Positions 56,212 through 64,000 of a stretch of 64,000 bases of DNA are shown here, in pieces (position 1 is the stretch's first letter; the number at the start of each line of letters is the position of its first letter). Made by a program: the position numbers and the translations under genes. The stretch covers positions 117,334 to 181,333 of the forward strand of contig SWBL01000060.1 in NCBI GenBank assembly GCA_024195585.1. Reading direction: 5' to 3'. Under the pieces are notes generated by a model. It did no database searches, had not been told where the DNA came from, and worked only from the letters and a program-made list of their open reading frames with translations. This DNA is from Aureobasidium sp. EXF-3400 (taxonomy: Eukaryota > Ascomycota > Dothideomycetes > Dothideales > Saccotheciaceae).

Positions 56212-59200
56212 ATGGCTATCTTTTCAGCGTCTAGCGGCAGCTTTGCTGTGACAGCCGTCTTCTTGCTGTTCCTGCTGCATACTCGCCCGGCTCATGCTTT
56301 TGGCGCAGGCAACATTGCGTCTGTATCCAACGTTGAGGGAGTCAACTTCCGCCATGGAGATATCGAAGATACCCTTCTCACCCTCGTCAGCTCCTACGCC
56401 TACGCCAAAGGCGCCAAGTTCAGCAAGATCGATGTCAAGCGTGTCTACTTTGGAAACTGGATGCGCGACTATAGCCAGGCCATTGACGTGGGCACAACCA
56501 AACATGTCTCGGCCGAGGCTATTCGCATCCTGTTGTGGGTGCTGGGTTTCCTCACCTTTGGATACGGTACCGGCGAGTTCGAAGTCACATCCGAGAGACT
56601 GGGCTGCTACCGCCCCGAAGAGCACATTGACAATCCGAAAAGCTACCCGGTAAGGAGATCGGAAATACGAACACTACGGCTAGTGCTGGACTTGCCTCAG
56701 CCTGCACGTGAAGTCTCTGGGATGTGTGTTTCGGTGAAACATCATCTAGGAAGGTGTCTCGCAGATTTGAGTGTATTCGTTTAGCAAAGCCGTGTTGTTC
56801 TCACATCCAACCTTTGACATCTTGCTAATCGTACCTTCGTTCTAGGAAGACGCCCAACAGTACGACCGCAGACTGCGTGGCCCCGTTGATGAAGAGAAGG
56901 AGTTGAGCATCGATGAGAGGACTGGCCTGAAGAACTATATTGCCTCGGAAGATCTGGGTATTACTACGTCTGCCCAGCTGGTACGCAACCTTTTCGGCCG
57001 CTGCATCGATCTCGGCAGATCCTACAACAGAACCAGAGACAAGAAGGACTTTTACGAGGCTCTGCGCCTTCTCGGAACAGGACTGCACACTTTGGAAGAC
57101 CTATCTGCCCATTCCAACTACACTGAACTCGCTCTCATCGAGCTAGGCGAGCGCGATGTCTTCCCTCACGTTGGCCGCAACACCCAAGTCCGTGTCCAGG
57201 GGGTCCGCCATCCAGTCTACCCCATCGTTACGGGTACCTTTGGTGGTGTTGACTTCCTCCACTCGGTTATGGGTGAATTAGATGACAAAGCTACTCAATC
57301 TGAGCTTCAAGAGCTGGAGGGTGTCATGGATAACTCGCAGAACCAAAATACCAGTCTGCTCAAGAAGCTTCTGAAGGCCCTTCCTTCCGGCCTTCTTGGC
57401 GGCAAAAACCAGGCCGGCAAAGTTGACGAGCTGCAAAGCAACGCTGCTGCTGCGCAAATGTCGAATATGAAGCTTTCGCCCCGAAAACCAGAGGAATGGA
57501 CCAAGCAACTCCAGCAAGTTCAGCACCAAATCTACCCCATTCTTCAGTTCCACGACGAGCTCATGATGGGTATCAATGAGGCCATCGAGAAGATCCCCGT
57601 CTTGCCCGATCTTCTCGAGCAGCTCACCGAGCAACTCAACATCTTCGTATTTTCACTGCTTGCTCCTTTCGTCCTGCCCATCATCAGTCAGGTCAAGGAA
57701 GAGCTTGCAACTGGTTCTTCCGAGGTCATCCAGAGCAGTCGTGAACAGCAATTGATCGTCTTCCATGACGACAATTCGTCCGACCCCACCCACTCTATGC
57801 TCTCCAAGGATCATTTCTCCAACATTCTCAACGAGCCTGCCGGTAAGATTGGATGTGCTGTGCTCAAGTGGGTCGTTCCTCAAATCGTCCAATGTTGGGA
57901 CAACGAGAATATCAACATTGCCAGGACTCTTGATCGTATCATCAATGGTGTCTTCCACCACCCTGCCTTGCATCAATTTGGCAATGACGGTGCTGCTGAT
58001 TGTCGTCACATCATGTTCGGCGTGGTCGAGCAGTGGTGGCAGGAGAAGTCTGAGCGTGAGCGTGACGATCTTCGTCGCAAGCTCAGCAGACGTGGAGTGG
58101 AGACAGGCCAGAACCACAAGGAAGGTGTTAAAGACTCAGGACATGGTTGTTGCAAGCCTCTCTTTCAGCAGAAGCAGCACAACAACGCTCCTGCTGCAGC
58201 AGCACATGCAGCAGTTATGGAAGGCATCAACGATTTTGTCAGTGGTGGCCAACATCATAACAGTTCTGGTAGCTACGGCCGTCCCAGTAGCCGTCCTACC
58301 AGTGGCTTCGAGCAACAGGCCGGGAACTTCATCGGCGAGGCTGTCGGTGGTGGTGCTCTTGGCTCTGTCCTCGGTGGTCTTGTTAGTAGCGTCGGAGGTA
58401 GTCTGTTGAGCGGCGCTTTTGAATCCCAGGGCGAAACACAGACCTACCAGCAGTCAAATTACAGCCAAGATGGATCATACTCACAAAGCTACATGCAGAC
58501 TGGCGAGCGTCCATCCTCTAGACCACATGGCCAGCAGCACACTGCACAGGCTGAGTACAAGACTACTCAGTATCCTGGCGGCGGGCACAAAACGGAGTAT
58601 AACAAATACGAACAGGAAGGTAACTCTGGATATGGCTACCAGCAGAGTACTGAAGTTCGCCCTACCCAAGGCGGTGGCTACGAGCAGCGTAGTGAGCGCC
58701 GCCATGAACGGCCTGATGGTCGCTGGGATAGTGAAGTGCAAGAGCAAGGTATTGGCGCTGCTGGAGAGTACTATCAGACCGAGGAAAAGCACCATGGCAG
58801 AAGACATGACGACGATGATGATAATGATCATGAGCGCCACTCGCATAGAAAGCATGGATCAAACCATCGCAACGATTACGAGAGCGAGCAACAGTCTTCT
58901 TATTCCCACCCAAGCAACGGCGGCGGCTTCCCTGGCGCCTCATACCACGCTCAACACCAAGAACGTCAAGATGAACGTCCCAGCTATGGCCAGGAGCGTC
59001 CTAATTACGGCAACGATGACTTCGGTGGCCGCAATGAGAGACCTCAACACCATGGTCGCCATGAGGAATATGGTAAGCAAGAATACGATGGTGGTCGACA
59101 AGAGTATGGCAGTGGAAGACAAGAGTACGGGCGTGAGGATCACAACAGCTATGGTCGTCAAGAGCAGGGCTATGGTCGTCGTGATGACGATGAGATGCCT

Positions 59201-59287
59201 GAACGTAGACACCATGGTGGCCACCATGGCGGCCATCACGAAGGCGGCAACGAATACGACGGCGGCTACGAGGGTCGTAGATGGTAA
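56212..59287 (+). CDS. het-c: Het-C domain protein with low-complexity C-terminal tail
   Basis: Related to the het-C vegetative-incompatibility protein of Podospora/Neurospora. Exons 56212..56649 and 56846..59287 (196-nt intron, the longest here, phase 0) give 959 residues. N-terminal signal peptide (FAVTAVFLLFLLHTRPAHAFG), then conserved Het-C text: VNFRHGDIEDTL, FGNWMRDYSQAIDVG, and after the intron RLRGPVDEEKELSID, GTGLHTLEDLSAHSNYTELALIELG. A hydrophobic stretch lies near FVFSLLAPFVLPIIS. Residues ~560-959 are Gly-, Gln-, Tyr-, Arg- and His-rich with repeats of the form G-R-Q-E-Y-G and HHGG. Whether this allele takes part in incompatibility cannot be told from one sequence. Confidence 0.93.
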
Positions 59288-60255
59288 GCCGAATGAGCTT
59301 CGTCGGAAACATTCTGGTTGCACCATCTCTTGAAAGATCGAGTCAGCGTTGAACTTTCTCGGTTAACATTGGAGTAAAATGGCATTATGAAGAAATGAGA
59401 ACAAGTTCGATACCTCTATCTAGCATTCCACGCAACAAGCGTGATTATCAGCACGATAGGCAATTTTGGCAGTGGACCATCAGTAAACATGAGTGACTGA
59501 TACAAAAGCGCAATGACTTAGTCCGAAAGATCGCGTTCTCAAAATCATATACATGAAAATGTGTCTATCTGTCTGCATGTTTTCGTTGCCATTCAATCAT
59601 GGGGTTTTTGGATGGCTAGACGTTCATGCAAACTCTGCTCTGCTCGAGAAGATCGTTTTATGTCACCTCTTTATCTATGCAGTCAAGCCACATGATTGTT
59701 GCTGATAACCACGACCTGATACATGTAGGAAGAGGGATGCTGTTGACGTTTTAATTATCCGATTCTGTTCTCGTCGCGACCCTCGGCAAAAACGCGCACA
59801 CACCTGCCGTCGTTCGTCACCGCCGACATCTCAAATTCTCCTTCTGTCAACACAAGATCTCTGAGAGCGAATCTAGAATATACCTCGTTCACTAAAGAAG
59901 TCTGCGTGGCAGAATTCGCCATCAACTGCATTGCTCTTTCCGTTCAACTCTGGTTGTCTCGGTCGCGTCATTCACCTGACGAGATGTTGTCATCCTCAAA
60001 TTGCAAGCGCATTCACGGCATGATTGATCTCAGCATTAGTCTTCAGTATAAAGAAGACGAATTTCTCGTGCCCTCAGGCATAGAGGCGTGAAAATAACCG
60101 ATCTTTACACGAGATGGTAGCCTACAACCTTCAAAAGGCAATTCGCTAACCTTGACTCATCTTCAGTGCAGCAGAGAATCTACCACACGCTATGGCACAT
60201 GGTATGCGTGCATTATAGCAATTTCTCCAGACATCGCAGGCTTCTGACTCTTCCT
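59288..60255. other. intergenic, possibly with first exons of the next gene
   Basis: 3' UTR of het-c and upstream region of the unknown gene. A short frame from the ATG at 59984 and an acceptor-like signal (GCTAAC...TTCAG at 60145-60166) suggest upstream exons; the splicing could not be resolved. Confidence 0.4.
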
Positions 60256-60990
60256 ATGCGAACTAACATGACTGTGGAAAGTGCTATAAGAGCTAATATT
60301 GCTCTCGCATCCTGTATCGCTTCAACTACCCAAGATTCCTTAACAGCTTCCGCAATACCTGATCTCTCCAAAATGTTTCACATACCAAGACCAGATGTGT
60401 CCATCGGAACGATAGAAGAACTGGACAGAATTTCGGACCGAGACATCTCCATCTCACCTGGTCAGTCAATCCGAAGAAGATCTGGATTTCGCGGCGATGC
60501 AATGAGAGGACCGCCTCCTAGCATAGTATCCCTAGCAATTGCCATTTCTTCGACTACTCTTGGGCGTCTTTCCGAAGCTGCCCAAGACTATGGCCATCTC
60601 AATCACTTCTTTCGAGAGGCCGACGAAGCTTTCGCAGATGAGATGACTGCGGCTTACGGTGAATCACGGACACCAATACCTCTGTTGATTCCTTTGGATG
60701 ATGGCCTCTACATACCATGCTACGCAGTGCTTCTCAACGTTGGTTGTAGAAGTCAGACCTGTTGGGATACTTACCACAGAGGACTCATGACTATCATGCA
60801 AAGGGTTGCTAGAGAAATGGGTGTGTCCGCCATGCTGCCTGTCGTGTACCTGAGAGAAACGTTCTACGACGATATTTATTTTCAGGACATAGGCAACATG
60901 TACATGAGGGAGAGGGAGGTGGTCTCTGCTCCTGTTCTGGAAGGAGATTGGCCTCAGGATTTTTCGTCAACCTTCAACCTCTACACTTGA
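60256..60990 (+). CDS. unrecognised protein, gene model uncertain
   Basis: The open frame from the ATG at 60256 gives 244 residues with sensible codon use and globular composition (DYGHLNHFFREADEAFADEM, LLIPLDDGLYIPCYAVLL, MQRVAREMGVSAMLPVVYL). I do not recognise a family. The 5' end may include exons from 59984 on; a CTAAC branch site plus acceptor-like AAAG at 60281 would remove the present start. The 3' end has an alternative: splicing at 60919 (weak donor GTGGTC) to 61026 (acceptor CTGACAG) replaces the last 23 codons with a 41-codon exon ending at 61151, reading INQIVAEGVSEMDPEGLLER and so on. That exon is strongly helix-like, so it may be real. Confidence 0.5.
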   Translation: MRTNMTVESAIRANIALASCIASTTQDSLTASAIPDLSKMFHIPRPDVSIGTIEELDRISDRDISISPGQSIRRRSGFRGDAMRGPPPSIVSLAIAISSTTLGRLSEAAQDYGHLNHFFREADEAFADEMTAAYGESRTPIPLLIPLDDGLYIPCYAVLLNVGCRSQTCWDTYHRGLMTIMQRVAREMGVSAMLPVVYLRETFYDDIYFQDIGNMYMREREVVSAPVLEGDWPQDFSSTFNLYT

Positions 60991-61553
60991 GTTGGAACTA
61001 CCTCACCACACGCTATTGCTGACAGGTAATCAATCAGATAGTGGCTGAGGGTGTGTCGGAGATGGATCCCGAAGGGTTGCTCGAACGGGAGAGAAGTTTC
61101 TCGACGTCTGAACTCGTCAGGTCTCTTAGCAAACCAACAAATCAAGCTTAACTTTGTAACCTTGTTATGTTCTTCTGAGGAACAAATAAGTCTGGTTAAT
61201 ACAGTTAAGGTCGTCATGGAAAAGCAAAAAATAAGTGCATTAACGACAGCTGCCAGGGGACGGGCCGATTTGACAGTCTCGCACGGATCAGAAGCAATCA
61301 CGAAATCTTGGTTAACCTTGCAAAAGTGACAAACCCATCGTCTGTTCTCTACCAAAATGCATAGAAATCAAGGTAAGGCAGGTACGATGCCCTTGCTTTT
61401 GCTCGATGTGATCACAAAGAAGTCATTGTAAACAAGCGCTCCTGCCCAAAACTCAGAAGTGTCTATAAGTTAGGTTCCTGCTGTCTGTTGTTTACCCTTC
61501 CACCTCATACCATCCTGTTTTCCGTCAGATCCTCCATTCCGGCACGACTCACA
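60991..61553. other. intergenic, possible 3' exon of the upstream gene
   Basis: Holds the candidate exon 61026-61151 discussed for the unknown gene, then the promoter of the GMC oxidoreductase. Nothing else seen. Confidence 0.45.
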
Positions 61554-63468
61554 ATGTTGGGACTTGCTACCCTCGCCCTTGCGACCACCGCATTCGCTGC
61601 CCCCAACACCCTCCCTAAATCGACGCCTCGCTATGAGTATATCATCACAGGGGGTGGTCTCAGTGGCTTGGTCATTGCCAACCGATTGAGCGAAGACCCG
61701 AATATCTCCGTCGCTGTCATCGAGGCCGGTGATCAAGTCTTCAATAACACAAATGTGACCAGTGCTTCTGGCTATGGCAAGGCCTTTGGCACACAGATTG
61801 ATTGGGCATATGAGAGTGAAGCTCAGGTCTATGCTGGCAACAAGACTCAAATCTTGAGAGCTGGTAAAGCGCTTGGAGGCACCAGTACAATCAATGGTAA
61901 GCAAGAAACTGATCTTGTGCTCAGATGCAATACCTTGTAGCAGAAGCATCTTCAGATCAACATTGACTAACGTGTTCTGACACACAGGAATGACATACAT
62001 GCGTGCTGAGAGCAGTCAGATCGACAGCTGGAAGAAGGTTGGCAACAACATCACCTGGTCTTCTCTGCTGCCATACTACAAGAAGAGCGAATATTTTGAG
62101 TACCCTACTGAGGCTCAGATCTCTATGGGCGCATCTTACCTGCCCGAGTTCCACGGCACTCAAGGTCCTCTCTCTGTGAGCTGGCCCACTGAGATGGTCG
62201 GCAACAACTTCTCTTCCACTTTGAATGCCACATTCGAAGCCCTGGATCTGCCTTGGAACAGAGATGCAAACAGCGGATACATGCGTGGTTACAATGTCTT
62301 TCCCAAAACGTTCGACAGAGAGCTGGATATTCGTGAGGACGCTGCTCGTGCCTACTACTACCCTTTCGCCACCAGACCCAACCTCGATATCTATCTTAAC
62401 TCGTTCGCTCAACGCTTGACATGGTCGAACGACAACTCCTCGGTCGCATTTGCCAACGGTGTCGTCTTTACTGACAAGTCAGGTAAAGAGCAGAAACTCT
62501 TGGCTACCAAGGAAGTTATCCTATCTGCCGGATCTTTGAGATCGCCTCTTCTTCTTGAACTGTCTGGTGTTGGCAACCCCAGGTAAGATGGTGTAGTATG
62601 TCAGTACAAACAACATATGCTAATAAACTGTGTAAGTGTCCTTAAGAACCTCGGCATCGAAGTCAAGGTCAACTCTCCTTTTGTTGGAGAGAACCTCCAG
62701 GATCAGACCACTGTCGACACTGACTATACTGCTAACGCCAACTTTACTGGCGCTGGTGGTTTCATCGGATACTTCAACGCTACTGATGTTTGGGGAAACA
62801 ACACTGCAGCGTTCAGCAAGACCATCAAGTCATCTCTCGAGCAATACGCAAACAGGACCGTGCAGGCTACTGGCGGTATTACTGACCGTGAGACTCTCCT
62901 GAAACTGTTCCAAATCCAGCACGAGCTCATCTTCGAGGATGAGGTTGTCATTTCGGAGGTTATTGTGAACGCACCCTCATCTGGCAGCGGCCTCCTCGAG
63001 TACTGGGGGCTTATGCCCTTCTCTCGTGGCAACATTCACATCAAGTCTGCCAATGCCTCTGCTCCTGCCGCCATCAACCCCAACTTCTTCATGCTTGACT
63101 ATGATCTCAAGCAGCAGATTGGTACTGCGAGAGCTGCAAGAAAGATTGCCACCACAGCACCTCTGAGCAACATCCTCACTTCCGAGACCACTCCTGGCTT
63201 CGATGTAGTTCCTCTGAACGCTACTGATGCTGTTTGGAGCGACTGGCTAAAGTCGGTTTACCGCTCCAACTACCACTACATCTCCACTGCTGCTATGATG
63301 TCCAAGGAGCTTGGTGGAGTTGTTGGTGACGACCATCTAGTTTACGGCACTGCCAATGTTCGTGTTGTCGATGCCTCCGTCATTCCCTTCCAGGTTTCGG
63401 GTCATCTGGCCTCAACCCTGTATGCTCTTGCGGAGAGAGCTGCTGATATCATCAAGGCCAGTCACTAA
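61554..63468 (+). CDS. secreted GMC oxidoreductase (FAD-dependent)
   Basis: Glucose-methanol-choline family flavoenzyme, of aryl-alcohol oxidase/glucose oxidase/dehydrogenase type. Exons 61554..61896, 61988..62582 and 62637..63468 give 589 residues; introns are 91 and 54 nt. Signal peptide MLGLATLALATTAFA. FAD-binding ITGGGLSGLVIANRLSEDP with the closing acidic residue in VIEAG, then GGTSTINGMTYMRAES across intron 1. The catalytic pair is His526 in NYHYISTAAMM and His569 in SGHLASTLYALAE near the C-terminus. Numerous N-glycosylation sequons (NNT, NVT, NKT, NAT) fit secretion. Substrate unknown; no lesion seen. Confidence 0.94.
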
Positions 63469-63912
63469 TAAAGTTGTTGGTTATTTGGTCGTTGCTCCTT
63501 CATGCTAGCAAGGCGCGGAGCTCTTGTTCGAAATTTTCTTGTCTGTTCAAAAGTTGATTTAGCACCACTTAGACATCCCCGTGTTCGAAAGTATGTAACG
63601 TGTATAGCTGTAGAAATGCATGATACTATTAGGAAGTTGGACAGCCCCCATTGAGAAGCAACCAAAACATGGACTCGCTATGGACAGCATTTGTCTCCGA
63701 ATGAGATTGTGCCTTTCCATAGCGTGTACCTTACTCTGTGTCGTAGTCGGAGTATGATGGATGTTACATACTTTTGAATACAGGGAGGAAGCACTCGACA
63801 CGAATGTGCCTAATCAGAGCGGCACCTCAATCAAGATGCAGTCGTGTAGCCAAAACATGTTACGAGTTGCCAGGCACTTCCTCCATCAACCAATACCAGC
63901 ACAGCTGGCTCA
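63469..63912. other. intergenic with a dispersed repeat
   Basis: Spacer between the GMC gene and the tRNA-Asp; holds the second copy of the diverged repeat at 63594-63731. Confidence 0.5.
63594..63731 (+). repeat. diverged dispersed repeat, copy 2
   Basis: Partner of 41944-42077, same orientation, 3' of the GMC gene. Confidence 0.6.
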
Positions 63913-64000
63913 TCTTCATTGGTCTAGTGGTCATGATTTCCGCTTGTCAAGAGTAAAATCTCGTCAAGCGCGGGAGACCAGGGTTCGATTCCCTGATGGA
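63913..64000 (+). tRNA. tRNA-Asp(GTC) with intron, 3' end cut by the window
   Basis: Acceptor 5' strand TCTTCAT, D-arm GGTCTAGTGGTCATGAT, anticodon stem TCCGC/GCGGG, loop with anticodon GTC followed by an insertion of about 19 nt after position 37 (intron), T-arm CAGGGTTCGATTCCCTG. Only five bases of the 3' acceptor strand are inside the window; the remaining two and the discriminator lie beyond 64000. Confidence 0.9.

Noticed and set aside
1..64000. CRISPR arrays, insertion sequences, intact transposons
   Set aside because: No regularly spaced repeats, no transposase or reverse transcriptase frame; the only repeats are short and diverged.

Overview
The window is nuclear DNA from a filamentous ascomycete (Pezizomycotina). 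The genes have 0-4 introns of about 50-110 nt with GTRNGT donors and CTAAC-like branch sites. The content is typical of that group: Zn2Cys6 regulators, fungal rhodopsin-domain membrane proteins, het-C, an ApsA/Num1 cortical protein, a fructosyl-amino-acid oxidase and a Zrt3-like ZIP transporter. A Dothideomycete (for example an Aureobasidium relative) is plausible from overall gene style, but this is inference; no marker gene here fixes it. Intron positions were placed by reading splice signals and keeping the frame of conserved motifs.

Layout. 1-3905: 3' part of an ApsA/Num1 nuclear-migration protein. 4.5-6.3 kb: amino-acid permease with a one-base frameshift in a T run. 6.6 kb: tRNA-Glu. 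7.1-10.1 kb: divergent pair of a multi-pass membrane protein and a Zn2Cys6 factor. 10.7-11.5 kb: secreted alpha-carbonic anhydrase. 11.5-14.1 kb: gene-poor. 14.1-16.9 kb: OPT oligopeptide transporter. 17.4-19.4 kb: C2H2 zinc-finger protein. 19.6-26.3 kb: NirA-like Zn2Cys6 factor, AMP-dependent acyl-CoA synthetase and phytanoyl-CoA dioxygenase-like oxygenase. 28.5-29.9 kb: rhodopsin-domain protein. 30.3-36.3 kb: WD40 protein, GNAT acetyltransferase, porphobilinogen deaminase (haem synthesis), and a large acidic-tailed protein with UBA-like repeats. 37.0 kb: tRNA-Gly. 37.7-41.6 kb: acyltransferase-3 protein and ZIP zinc transporter. 42.3-44.2 kb: GH1 beta-glucosidase with two lesions. 44.8 kb: tRNA-Arg. 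45.6-46.5 kb: Gly/Ser-rich, probably GPI-anchored surface protein. 49.2-50.7 kb: fructosyl-amino-acid oxidase. 51.7-52.9 kb: second rhodopsin-domain protein. 52.9-56.2 kb: gene-poor. 56.2-59.3 kb: Het-C protein. 60.0-61.2 kb: unrecognised gene. 61.6-63.5 kb: secreted GMC oxidoreductase. 63.9-64.0 kb: tRNA-Asp cut by the window end.

Most genes are independent household or transport functions. The one group that looks like a unit is the regulator/ligase/oxygenase trio at 19.6-26.3 kb: a regulator, a carboxylate-activating enzyme and an Fe/2-oxoglutarate oxygenase. A diverged direct repeat occurs in both intergenic regions beside the ligase, and its better copy holds a CGG-N10-CCG inverted triplet. 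This is the best candidate for an undescribed small pathway.

The second notable locus is the GH1 gene. Its lesions are a missing base in a C run and a TAG exactly where the conserved Trp of the SFSIxW motif should be. The gene is therefore a recent pseudogene, an assembly artefact, or (speculatively) a target of UAG-to-UGG mRNA editing. Short diverged repeats at three pairs of sites, differing mostly by transitions, suggest old RIP-affected or decayed mobile DNA between genes.
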